Position numbers and translations under genes: made by a program
Shown: in pieces, positions 33,633 to 41,186 of the stretch
Layout of the letters: every line of letters begins with the position of its first letter
How positions within the stretch are numbered: position 1 is the first letter of the stretch
Origin: Alphaproteobacteria bacterium
Lineage (GTDB): Bacteria > Pseudomonadota > Alphaproteobacteria > CAAHEQ01 > UBA3637
Reading direction: 5' to 3'
Assembly: GCA_017466695.1 (NCBI GenBank)
Contig: JAFTTR010000022.1
Coordinates: forward strand, 62,001 to 126,000
DNA: 64,000 nucleotides
The notes under the pieces: model-generated
What the model was told of the DNA's origin: nothing
Database searches by the model: none
What the model saw: the letters and a program-made list of their open reading frames with translations, nothing else

Positions 33633-34415
33633 ATGAAAAAAAGACAACATTCAAAAGAATTTTCAAGAGCAAATAATGCTCCTCAAAAAGATATTTATTT
33701 ATATGGAAAGCACCCAGTTTCCTTGGCGCTTATGAATAAAAGGCGTGTTGTTCGTGAGGTTCTTGTTCTTTCAAGTTCAGTGGATAAAATACAAATCCCT
33801 AAAAATGTAGCGTTTAAAATTGTTTCTAAAGAGCAATTAGAGGCTCTTGTTGGTAGGGATGCTGTTCATCAAGGAATTGTGGCTCGTTGTCAACCGTTAC
33901 CCCAGTATGATGTGATGGATTTGGTGGATGAAATTGCAGATAAAGAGCATGCTTTGGTTGTTGTATTGGATCAAGTAACAGATCCACACAATATTGGAGC
34001 TGTGCTTCGTTCTGCAGCAGCATTTAATGCTTGTGGTGTAATTATTCCTCAAAATGGTGCGCCGGATGAAACAGGTGTTTTAGCCAAATCAGCGAGTGGC
34101 GCGTTGGAATTGATTCCTTTGGTTAAGGTTAAAAACTTAACCAGAGCTATGCAAGAATTAAAAGAAAATGGTTTTTGGTGTATTGGATTAGATGGATATG
34201 CAAAACACAGTGTGTATCAATCAAAATTGCCAAAAAAATGTGTCATTGTTATGGGGTCAGAAGGTGATGGGTTAAGACGTTTAACAAGTGAAAATTGTGA
34301 TGATACAGTGAAGTTGCCTATGAATCCTGCTGTTGAGAGTTTAAATGTTTCAAATGCGTGTGCTATTGCTTTGTATGAATGGAATAGACAGCATCATACA
34401 GGAATGGATAAATGA
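33633..34415 (+). CDS. rlmB: 23S rRNA (guanosine-2251-2'-O)-methyltransferase or related SpoU enzyme
   Basis: A 260-residue TrmH/SpoU methyltransferase. The N-terminal substrate-binding domain (YLYGKHPVSLALMNKRRVVREVLV) and the knotted catalytic domain with VLDQVTDPHNIGAVLRSAAAF, VIVMGSEGDGLRRL and LPMNPAVESLNVSNACAIALYEW are clear. It should methylate a ribose in the peptidyl-transferase region of 23S rRNA; tRNA is a less likely target. ATG 33633 has AAGGA upstream. The last four bases overlap the first mTERF-like gene (ATGA), so the rRNA enzyme and the mTERF-like proteins are translationally coupled. Confidence 0.92.
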   Translation: MKKRQHSKEFSRANNAPQKDIYLYGKHPVSLALMNKRRVVREVLVLSSSVDKIQIPKNVAFKIVSKEQLEALVGRDAVHQGIVARCQPLPQYDVMDLVDEIADKEHALVVVLDQVTDPHNIGAVLRSAAAFNACGVIIPQNGAPDETGVLAKSASGALELIPLVKVKNLTRAMQELKENGFWCIGLDGYAKHSVYQSKLPKKCVIVMGSEGDGLRRLTSENCDDTVKLPMNPAVESLNVSNACAIALYEWNRQHHTGMDK

Positions 34416-35614
34416 GTGAAATTGTTGATGCTTTTTTAAATGCTGGTTTTTCAAAAGAAGAAACATCTAAAATTATAGATTTTTGGATAGGGATGAAGTT
34501 AAATCCTTTTTCAAAAACGGAAATGTCAAAAAGAATAGCAGATATTTTTGAATTTTTTAAGATGTTTTCAGTCTCACAAACAGTTGCAAAAAAAGCAATT
34601 GTCAAAGAACCTCGGTTGGTATTAACAACAACGTTGCCTCAATTGAGGAAGAATTTGCTTCAAAATGCAAAATTATTAAATATTGATCCTCAAACACTTG
34701 CTTCGATTCTTTCTCGCCAGCCAAATTTATTAACAAGACGACCAGATGGCCTTTTTTCTAATTTGGCGAAAAATGCTGAAATAGTGGGAGTTGAAGCTTC
34801 AGATTTTTTAAATAAAAGTTTGAAACATCCTGCCTTGTTGGCGTTGTCTCCAGAATTGGTGAGGAAAAATTCAACTTTATTTAAGAAAGTGTTATCAATA
34901 AATGATATAGAGTTTTCAAAGCTTTTTAAAAGCTTCCCAAATATAATGACAAGGAATCCTGAGTCTGTTTTGGAGCTTATAGATACTGTTTCTCAAGATT
35001 TTGGTGTTTCGCAAGCAGATGTTAAAAAATCATTTTTAAAAGCGCCATCTTTATTTAATTTTTCAGCGAAAAATTTGGTTGAAAAAATAAATACAGGGGT
35101 TGATTATTTTGATATACCCAAAGAAGATGTTTGTAAAATGTATTTGTTCGCTCCAACATTGTTTCAAATGGATCCAAATACGATTAAAGAAAATGTTTCA
35201 AAGGTTGCAAGTGTGTTTGAAACAGATTCAAAAACCATTATTTCTTCATTTTTGAAAATGCCGGCTTTGTTTATGTGTTCACCAGAGGCGATTAAACAAA
35301 AATATGAATTTTATAAACAAATGTATTTGGAAGATGTTTTTTGCTTGGAAAATGAAACAAAAAAAGATTTGAATATGTTAAAAACATATATTTTAAAAAA
35401 TGCTAAAGAAACACTCATTAATAGCATGTCTTCGTTGGAGTTGCGACGTATTTATGGGATATGGTTAAAAGAAAATCAAGGTGTTTCTTCTAAAGCTCCT
35501 TTGTGGAAAAGACCTAGTCGAATTATGGGGTCTTTACAGAAGGTGCCAGAAGAGTTTTGGAAAAGAAATCCCGTTCTTTTTCAAACATTTTTGAAAAATC
35601 AAAAAGGTAAATAA
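34412..35614 (+). CDS. mTERF-like helical-repeat protein 1
   Basis: A 400-residue all-helical protein built of repeats of about 35 residues. Each has the mTERF signature: a helix, then P-x-L-(L/F)-x-x-(S/N)-P-E-x-L/V, then a hydrophobic helix. Examples are SRQPNLLTRRPDGLFSNLAKNAEIVGV, KHPALLALSPELVRKNSTLFKKVL and KAPSLFNFSAKNLVEKINTGVDYF. mTERF proteins are organellar nucleic-acid-binding proteins in eukaryotes acting in transcription, rRNA maturation and translation. About seven repeats are visible, followed by a shared C-terminal region ending in basic residues. There is no signal peptide. It is coupled to rlmB upstream and to the next paralogue downstream by a one-base overlap. Family assignment is by pattern only. 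Confidence 0.7.
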   Translation: MSEIVDAFLNAGFSKEETSKIIDFWIGMKLNPFSKTEMSKRIADIFEFFKMFSVSQTVAKKAIVKEPRLVLTTTLPQLRKNLLQNAKLLNIDPQTLASILSRQPNLLTRRPDGLFSNLAKNAEIVGVEASDFLNKSLKHPALLALSPELVRKNSTLFKKVLSINDIEFSKLFKSFPNIMTRNPESVLELIDTVSQDFGVSQADVKKSFLKAPSLFNFSAKNLVEKINTGVDYFDIPKEDVCKMYLFAPTLFQMDPNTIKENVSKVASVFETDSKTIISSFLKMPALFMCSPEAIKQKYEFYKQMYLEDVFCLENETKKDLNMLKTYILKNAKETLINSMSSLELRRIYGIWLKENQGVSSKAPLWKRPSRIMGSLQKVPEEFWKRNPVLFQTFLKNQKGK

Positions 35615-36591
35615 TGCAAGAAATTATAAAAGAGTTTGAAAAAAAAGGTTTTACAAAAGAGGAAGTGCTGCGCATTATTAATCTGCGTGGTACGGAAAAA
35701 CCTTTTCTTCAAACCCAAATTTCTGATCGAATCAATGCGTATTTGGATTTATTTTCAAAATATAAAAAAACAAAAAAAGACGGAATTTTAAAATTAAGAA
35801 AAACGCCTCGTTTTTTTAGTTATACACCTCAATATATTGAACATAATTTAAAACAGATTAGCCAATTTTTTGAAATACAACCTGAAACTTGTTTTAAGCT
35901 TTTTTGGAATACTCCAGATATTTTTACAGTCTCATTTCAAAGAATAAAAAGGAATATACAATTACAAGCAGATATTTTAAATCTATCCGTTGAGGAGTGG
36001 AAAAAAATAGCTGTACGAAAACCATCAATTTTGCAAAAAAGTGCTCATTTGGTTGAGGAGGGGATAAAAACCTGTGCCGAAAAACTAAATCTACCGAGAG
36101 AAAAATGGATTCAAATTTCTTTAAAGGCTCCAGAACTTTTGTCGGCAAATCCGAATACACTTGTTAAAAAAGTAAATGAACTTTCTCAAATTTTTTGGAC
36201 GGATAATTTTCATTTGTTGAGCTCTTTTGAAAAATTTCCATCTTTGATATATGCAGACCCTAAGTTAATGCAAGAAAAATATAATTTTTTAAAAAAAATG
36301 TATGAAGATGATTTGATTTTAGTTGACGATGGGGATATGAAACACGAAGCATATTTACAAGAATATTTACTTAAAAAGCCTTTTATTTTAGTTTATAGCT
36401 TAGAAGCGTTAAAATTAAAAAGATTATATGCAAAATATATTAAGCAAACAAAGGGTAAAGCACAAAAAATGGCTCTTTATAAAACTGAAAAAAACATTTT
36501 AGAAGATTTGAAAAATGCCCCTGAAAGTTTTTGGACTGAGAAAAGGAAAAGTTTATTTCAAACAAGGATGAATCATGGAAAATCAAGATAA
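35614..36591 (+). CDS. mTERF-like helical-repeat protein 2
   Basis: A 325-residue paralogue of the upstream gene. The N-terminus (EIIKEFEKKGFTKEEVLRIINL) aligns with its neighbours. Repeats include KTPRFFSYTPQYIEHNLKQISQFF, NTPDIFTVSFQRIKRNIQLQADIL, RKPSILQKSAHLVEEGIKTCAEKL and KAPELLSANPNTLVKKVNELSQIF. The C-terminal part (KMYEDDLILVDDGDMKHEAYLQEYLLKK to ENILEDLKNAPESFW) matches that of paralogue 1. Strongly basic overall, consistent with RNA or DNA binding. It starts on the stop codon of paralogue 1 and overlaps paralogue 3 by 17 bases. Confidence 0.7.
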   Translation: MQEIIKEFEKKGFTKEEVLRIINLRGTEKPFLQTQISDRINAYLDLFSKYKKTKKDGILKLRKTPRFFSYTPQYIEHNLKQISQFFEIQPETCFKLFWNTPDIFTVSFQRIKRNIQLQADILNLSVEEWKKIAVRKPSILQKSAHLVEEGIKTCAEKLNLPREKWIQISLKAPELLSANPNTLVKKVNELSQIFWTDNFHLLSSFEKFPSLIYADPKLMQEKYNFLKKMYEDDLILVDDGDMKHEAYLQEYLLKKPFILVYSLEALKLKRLYAKYIKQTKGKAQKMALYKTEKNILEDLKNAPESFWTEKRKSLFQTRMNHGKSR

Positions 36592-37558
36592 AAAAAATAT
36601 TCTTAAATCAATTATTTCTCAATTTCAAGAAGTTGGTTTTTCTGATAAGCAAATTTTAAAACTTATTGAAGAAAGACAAAAAGAAAATGAAAAAAGTTTT
36701 CCTTTTGCCCGAGTTGACATAAAAGAAAGATTTAGGTTGTTTGAAGAGATTTTTTCTTCCTGTGATGTTTCAAAAGAGGATATGTATAAGACTCTGAGTG
36801 AAGGGAAGGTTTTTTCGTATTTGCCAGCTTCAATTTCTGATTTGTTGTCTTTTCTTCAAAAAAAAGGCATGGATTCAGGTCTGTTTTTAAGAGAAATGGC
36901 TTCAACAGCTCATGGGCGAGCTGTTCTTTCTTGGGGCCCCAAAAAAATTAAGAGCAATATAAATGAAGCTTTAGATGTTTTTGAAAAATATCAAATATCA
37001 ATGCAAGATTTTATGAACATGACGTTTAAGTATCCTAATATTTTGAAAATAAATCCCAAAAATTTAGATTCGAGATTGTTGGGGTTTATTAAATTTTCTC
37101 AATCATATGGTGTTTCAATAGATAACAGTATGTGGGTTTTGAAAAAACAGCCCGATATTTTATTAAAAGATATGGATACATTAAAGAAAAAATGCGATGT
37201 TATGGGGAACTTTGTGCAGCAATATGGTGTTGAAAAAAATGAGTGGATAGAAACTTGTTTTGCACATCCTAAACTTTTGTGTAAAGACACAAATGCGTTG
37301 ATGCAAAATATATCAATATATCAAGAGAATTTTAAAGATGGTATTTTTTGTTTTTCGCAATACCCTAATGCTGATGCAAAACATTTGATGAGATATTTAA
37401 TGACTTCTCCTCAATATATTGCTATTTCTCCTTCTAACGTGAATGAAAGAATGAAGTATGCTAAGTGTCTTTTAGAGAAAGGACAGCAGGCCACAACTTC
37501 AGTTTTATATTTGTCTAAAGAAAAAATGAGGCAAAATCTTAAGGATATATCTAAATAG
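36575..37558 (+). CDS. mTERF-like helical-repeat protein 3
   Basis: A 327-residue paralogue. The N-terminal SIISQFQEVGFSDKQILKLIEERQ aligns with the other two. Repeats are more worn: KYPNILKINPKNLDSRLLGFIKF, KQPDILLKDMDTLKKKCDVMGNF and AHPKLLCKDTNALMQNISIYQ keep the P-x-(I/L)-L pattern. The shared C-terminal segment is present (DAKHLMRYLMTSPQYIAISPSNVNERMKYAKCLLEKG). AAGGA lies 8 bases before the start, inside the preceding gene. It ends the operon just ahead of the ssrA promoter. Confidence 0.68.
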   Translation: MENQDKKNILKSIISQFQEVGFSDKQILKLIEERQKENEKSFPFARVDIKERFRLFEEIFSSCDVSKEDMYKTLSEGKVFSYLPASISDLLSFLQKKGMDSGLFLREMASTAHGRAVLSWGPKKIKSNINEALDVFEKYQISMQDFMNMTFKYPNILKINPKNLDSRLLGFIKFSQSYGVSIDNSMWVLKKQPDILLKDMDTLKKKCDVMGNFVQQYGVEKNEWIETCFAHPKLLCKDTNALMQNISIYQENFKDGIFCFSQYPNADAKHLMRYLMTSPQYIAISPSNVNERMKYAKCLLEKGQQATTSVLYLSKEKMRQNLKDISK

Positions 37559-37573
37559 GGTAAGAAATAGCAC

Positions 37574-37602
37574 TTGCGCTTGCGCTCATTTTAGGATATA
37601 CT
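37574..37602 (+). promoter_or_regulatory. Promoter of ssrA
   Basis: TTGCGC (37574-37579), 17-base spacer, TATACT (37597-37602), 16 bases after the end of the mTERF-like operon. Confidence 0.6.
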
Positions 37603-37608
37603 ATATCT

Positions 37609-37913
37609 GTCAGGCGACTGACTATGATGCTAAACGAAAAGCAGAATAGATGTCTGTGGACTCGGGGGCAGTACCCGACACCTCCACCATTTTAAGGGGG
37701 TGAAATAGAATCGACACGCATAATAAAGACTTTCTCTTGTATCCGGTATTGTACCACCGTTATCGGGCTGATAATATAAACGCAAATGATAATTTTGCTC
37801 CAGTTGCTTTAGCTGCTTAATTTTAGGTATCTAAGTAACGATCAATTCCTAGACAATATGAGCGTTTAGGTGGGGTTTGTGGATTACCTAGCAACAGAAA
37901 ATCCACTTTTTTT
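37609..37913 (+). ncRNA. ssrA: tmRNA, circularly permuted two-piece form
   Basis: The acceptor piece comes first: it ends in CACCTCC and ACCA (CCA at 37687-37689) after a T-arm CGGG...CCCG. Then a spacer of only six bases (37690-37695) is followed by the coding piece, which begins GGGGGTGAAATAGAATCGAC and pairs with the acceptor strand. The tag frame (37782-37817) reads ANDNFAPVALAA and ends with TAA at 37818-37820. This reversed order is the hallmark of alphaproteobacterial ssrA. tmRNA rescues stalled ribosomes and marks the unfinished protein for proteolysis. The exact 5' end is inferred from the promoter. Confidence 0.95.
37879..37913 (+). terminator. Terminator of ssrA
   Basis: Stem GTGGATT / AATCCAC with a 14-base loop followed by seven T. 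Confidence 0.8.
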
Positions 37914-37924
37914 AGGAGAAAAAT

Positions 37925-38350
37925 ATGTTGGATTACAATCAATTTCTTTATGCATCACGAAGAGCAATGATTCGTGATATTTTAAAGACGGTTGAAAAAG
38001 AAGGTTTATCACAAGATAATCATTTTTTAATCTCATTTAGAACGGATAGAAAAGATGTTGTTATCCCTGATTTTGTGCGTGCAAAATATCCAGAGGAAAT
38101 TACAATCGTATTGCAATATCAGTTTGAGAATTTGATTGCAAATGAGGATTTTTTTCAAGTTGATTTAACATTTGGAGGTGTGTTATCAACATTGAGTATT
38201 CCTTATGGGGCGATTACGCAGTTTGCAGATCCTTCGCAACAATTTGGATTTGCTTTACAACCAACAGATGAAAAACCTCTTAAAAAAGAAAAAAAGAAAG
38301 AAACTTCTACTGTCCAAATTATTGATTTAGAACGGTACCGCAAGAAATGA
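37925..38350 (+). CDS. sspB: SspB-type ClpXP adaptor for tmRNA-tagged proteins
   Basis: A 141-residue SspB-alpha. The core matches the alphaproteobacterial adaptor: HFLISFRTDRKDVVIPDFVRAKYPEEITIVLQYQFENL, then LTFGGVLSTLSIPYGAITQFADPSQQFGFAL. The Lys-rich linker and the C-terminal VQIIDLERYRKK are the usual tether that docks on the ClpX N-domain. It delivers ssrA-tagged proteins to ClpXP. Its gene starts 12 bases after the ssrA terminator, so tag and adaptor are side by side. It overlaps the ribbon-helix-helix gene by four bases. Confidence 0.93.
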   Translation: MLDYNQFLYASRRAMIRDILKTVEKEGLSQDNHFLISFRTDRKDVVIPDFVRAKYPEEITIVLQYQFENLIANEDFFQVDLTFGGVLSTLSIPYGAITQFADPSQQFGFALQPTDEKPLKKEKKKETSTVQIIDLERYRKK

Positions 38351-38577
38351 AAAAAAGATCATTAATGATTATGGGGCACTCAACAAGTGTTTCTATGGAA
38401 GATGAATTTTGGTCTATGCTTAAGAAAATTTCTGAGCATAAAAAATTAACGGTTCAGCAATTGGTTGAGCAAATTGATATGCAAAGAGATGGTAATTTAT
38501 CAAGTGCATTAAGGGTTTTTATTTTGAACTGGCTCTGTGATAAGTTAGAGAAAAATACAGAGCAAAATAATTCCTAA
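38347..38577 (+). CDS. Ribbon-helix-helix domain protein
   Basis: A 76-residue protein matching the RHH_4-type domain common in Alphaproteobacteria. The beta strand MIMGHSTSVSMEDEFW is followed by helix 1 (MLKKISEHKKLTVQQLVEQI) and helix 2 (NLSSALRVFILNWLCDKL). Such domains dimerise and bind DNA; regulators and antitoxins share the fold, but no toxin gene is beside it. The target is unknown. Coupled to sspB by an ATGA overlap. Its 3' end overlaps the convergent uppP by 33 bases. Confidence 0.85.
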   Translation: MKKRSLMIMGHSTSVSMEDEFWSMLKKISEHKKLTVQQLVEQIDMQRDGNLSSALRVFILNWLCDKLEKNTEQNNS

Positions 38578-39327
38578 AATAATTCTATAAATAGCGAACA
38601 GTGCAAACGAAGCTGTTTTCAACCAGCGAATTAAAAACCAAACAGCGGCCAATCCAAAAATGCCAGCAGAAACAATCCCAATTGACAGATTAGAAATAAT
38701 TTCAGGTGTTAAGGTGCCGTTACTTGCGCTTTTAAAGAGCATATAAAAAGCTCCTAGAGCAATAACAGGAATAGATAATAACATAGAAAATTTTGCGCTA
38801 TCAACTCTGTTTAATCCTAAAAATCTGGCGCTTGTCATTGTAATACCCGAGCGACTGGTTCCAGGGATTAAAGCAAGGGCTTGTGCGCAACCGATAATAA
38901 GTGCCTCTTTAAGACTGATGTCTTTTATGCTTTTCTGACTGGGAAAAAATTTATCAGCTGCCCATAACAGACACCCATAAAAAATAGAGGTGAAAGCAAT
39001 GATAATAGGAGAGCGAAGTGTTGTTTCAATAATGTCATTAAAAAAATAACCTAAAATGCAGGCTGGTATGGTTGCAACAATTAAATGAAATAAGAGTTTT
39101 TGTTCTTGGCTTTTTTTATAAAAGTTTTTAAGGATATTTAAGATATCTTTATAAAAAAAGGCTAAAACAGCAATCAATGTCCCCAAATGAAGGGAGATAT
39201 CCATTAATAAATTTTGATTAGAAAAACCAAATTTCTCCATCAAAATTAAATGTCCAGATGAGCTAACAGGTAAAAACTCAGTTGCACTTTGTACAAAAGA
39301 AAGTAATAAGATATCTGAAATGGACAT
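38545..39327 (-). CDS. uppP: Undecaprenyl-diphosphatase
   Basis: A 260-residue inner-membrane phosphatase (UppP/BacA) that recycles the lipid carrier for peptidoglycan and surface glycans. The catalytic signatures SFVQSATEFLPVSSSGHLIL (residues about 10-30) and LIPGTSRSGITM (residues about 155-170) are complete, and about seven membrane helices can be seen. Length is normal. Convergent with the RHH gene, with tails overlapping by 33 bases. AGGA upstream of the ATG. Confidence 0.97.
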   Translation of the reverse strand: MSISDILLLSFVQSATEFLPVSSSGHLILMEKFGFSNQNLLMDISLHLGTLIAVLAFFYKDILNILKNFYKKSQEQKLLFHLIVATIPACILGYFFNDIIETTLRSPIIIAFTSIFYGCLLWAADKFFPSQKSIKDISLKEALIIGCAQALALIPGTSRSGITMTSARFLGLNRVDSAKFSMLLSIPVIALGAFYMLFKSASNGTLTPEIISNLSIGIVSAGIFGLAAVWFLIRWLKTASFALFAIYRIILGIILLCIFL

Positions 39328-39386
39328 TTTTCCTCCAAATGTTGTGTGAAAACAGTATAAAAGGGGGGTGTTTTTTTGTCAAGTAA

Positions 39387-40148
39387 CTAAAATGAAATAG
39401 CTGTTATTTTTGCAGGATGGTTTAAGATAAGAGTTATTTCTTGATTGTGTTTATTGTATTGGTAAAGGCCTGTTCTGCCGTTTTTATGTGTGGCAAAAAA
39501 GAGTGTGTCAGCAGATTGGTTAAATCCAATAGCTGTAACATCAAAAGCAATAAACTGTCTAAATTGCCCTGTTTTAGGAGAAACCCATCTAATGGTTTCA
39601 CCTGAATAAACGGCAATATCTTCTTCCGTTTCACTTAAAGCAAATAAGGATACCTCAGGATGAATAAGTTTAACTTCATCAATGGTTTTTTTTTCTAAAT
39701 TATTGTTGGGGGAAATATAATACAAAGACCCAGAGTTTCCATAAAAAGGTGGATACATGGCTGCTTGAAATGAATCGATAAGGTGATATTTTTTGCGTGC
39801 TTTTTGATAAACAAGCATTTTCCCTGTTCCAGCAGGATTTAATAAATCAGCCTGAATAAGAGCTAAACGGCTGTGTGCTTTATTCAACAGGGCAGGGAAA
39901 TAGCAATATCCTGAACAAGAAATAATGGGAGGGAATTCTTTTTTTTGAAAGTCAGCATACATCCATTTGATGGCTGTTGATTTGCCATCAATCTCAACCC
40001 CTGTAATCAATGTATGATCAGAGGAAAATGAGGCAAATGGTGGAACTTGTTTCATCAAACTCAGTCGACCATCTTGAAAAAGTGCCCACAACTGGTTATT
40101 GTCATCAATAAAAAATACCCAATAGAGGGACAAAATTGAATTTGTCAT
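39387..40148 (-). CDS. Uncharacterised beta-propeller-like protein
   Basis: A 253-residue protein with repeating short strands of the WD40/TolB-like kind: DNNQLWALFQDGRLSLM, SGSLYYISPNNNLEK, EVSLFALSETEEDIAVYSGETIRWVSPKTGQFRQFIA, SADTLFFATHKNGRTGLYQYNKHNQEITLIL. This suggests a small propeller of perhaps five blades. The N-terminus (SILSLYWVFFID) is only weakly hydrophobic and is not a convincing signal peptide. ATG 40148 is used, as TAGGA lies just upstream; the longer frame needs a TTG. Binding partner unknown. Divergent from moxR. Confidence 0.75.
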   Translation of the reverse strand: MTNSILSLYWVFFIDDNNQLWALFQDGRLSLMKQVPPFASFSSDHTLITGVEIDGKSTAIKWMYADFQKKEFPPIISCSGYCYFPALLNKAHSRLALIQADLLNPAGTGKMLVYQKARKKYHLIDSFQAAMYPPFYGNSGSLYYISPNNNLEKKTIDEVKLIHPEVSLFALSETEEDIAVYSGETIRWVSPKTGQFRQFIAFDVTAIGFNQSADTLFFATHKNGRTGLYQYNKHNQEITLILNHPAKITAISF

Positions 40149-40225
40149 TTGCAATCCTAACAAAAGCAGTATATATTAAAATTAATAACAAATCAACTCA
40201 CAATTTAAGGGGAGAAAGAAAAAAA

Positions 40226-41185
40226 ATGGCTATTACTCAAGACTTTCAACGATTATTAGATTATATGAATACGGTTATTGTTGGACAGGAAGATTTGGTT
40301 AGAAAGTTAATTATCGCATTGCTGTGTAATGGACATTTATTGGTGGAAGGTGCTCCGGGTCTTGCTAAAACAAAGGCTATTAAAATGCTTTCTTGCTTGA
40401 TTGAGGCAAAAGAACAGCGTATTCAATTTACGCCAGATTTATTGCCTTCTGATATTACAGGAAGTGATGTTTATCGCCATGAAACACATCAATTTTATTT
40501 TCAAAAAGGTCCAATTTTTAATAACTTAATTTTAGCAGATGAAATTAACCGTGCACCTGCAAAGGTACAGTCAGCTTTATTAGAAGCTATGGGAGAAAGG
40601 CAAGTTACGGTTGGAAATACAACTTACAAATTACCGGATTTGTTTATGGTTATGGCAACTCAAAACCCAATTGAACAAGAGGGGACTTACGTATTGCCTG
40701 AAGCTCAACTCGATCGTTTTTTATTCTATGTTAAAATTAGCTATCCAACGGCTGAGGCTGAACGAAAAATTCTTAAATTGATTCGTCAAGAAGAAAAACA
40801 AGAGCCATTGCCAGAATTTAAAAAAATATCAGAAAGAGCCATTATGGCAGCAAGACAAGATATCTTGGATGTTTATATGTCTCCTGAGATTGAAGAGTAT
40901 ATTATTCAGTTAGTTATGGCTACACGAGATCCATCTCCTTATGGAGAAGATTTATCAAAGTATATCGGTTTTGGGGTTTCTCCTCGTGGAACGATTGCTC
41001 TTGATATTGCAGCAAGAGCAGCTGCTTGGTTAAATGGTCGTGATTATGTTGCTCCTGAGGATTTAAAATCAATTGTTTTTGACACATTAAGACATCGTTT
41101 GTTACCTTCATTTGAAGCAAAAGCTGTGGGTGTTACGTCTGAACAATTATTAAACACATTATTAAAACGAGTTCCAATGGTGTAG
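40226..41185 (+). CDS. MoxR-family AAA+ ATPase
   Basis: A 319-residue MoxR AAA+ ATPase, a chaperone-like protein that activates or assembles metal- or VWA-domain proteins. Walker A GAPGLAKTKAI near residue 42, Walker B NNLILADEINRAPAKVQSALLEAM, and sensor MATQNPIEQEGTYVLPEAQLDRF are typical. The start at 40226 follows AAGGGGAG. It leads an operon with DUF58 and DUF4381-like genes. The usual VWA (BatA/BatB) genes that complete such operons are missing here and a TerB-like protein takes their place. Confidence 0.93.
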   Translation: MAITQDFQRLLDYMNTVIVGQEDLVRKLIIALLCNGHLLVEGAPGLAKTKAIKMLSCLIEAKEQRIQFTPDLLPSDITGSDVYRHETHQFYFQKGPIFNNLILADEINRAPAKVQSALLEAMGERQVTVGNTTYKLPDLFMVMATQNPIEQEGTYVLPEAQLDRFLFYVKISYPTAEAERKILKLIRQEEKQEPLPEFKKISERAIMAARQDILDVYMSPEIEEYIIQLVMATRDPSPYGEDLSKYIGFGVSPRGTIALDIAARAAAWLNGRDYVAPEDLKSIVFDTLRHRLLPSFEAKAVGVTSEQLLNTLLKRVPMV

Positions 41186-41186
41186 A

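Noticed and set aside
34412-37558. Pentatricopeptide, TPR or HEAT repeats for the three paralogues
   Set aside because: The 35-residue unit with P-x-L-(L/F)-x-x-(S/N)-P between helices fits mTERF better than the TPR or PPR signatures.
38347-38577. Toxin-antitoxin module built on the ribbon-helix-helix gene
   Set aside because: No toxin-sized gene follows on the same strand; the neighbour is convergent uppP.
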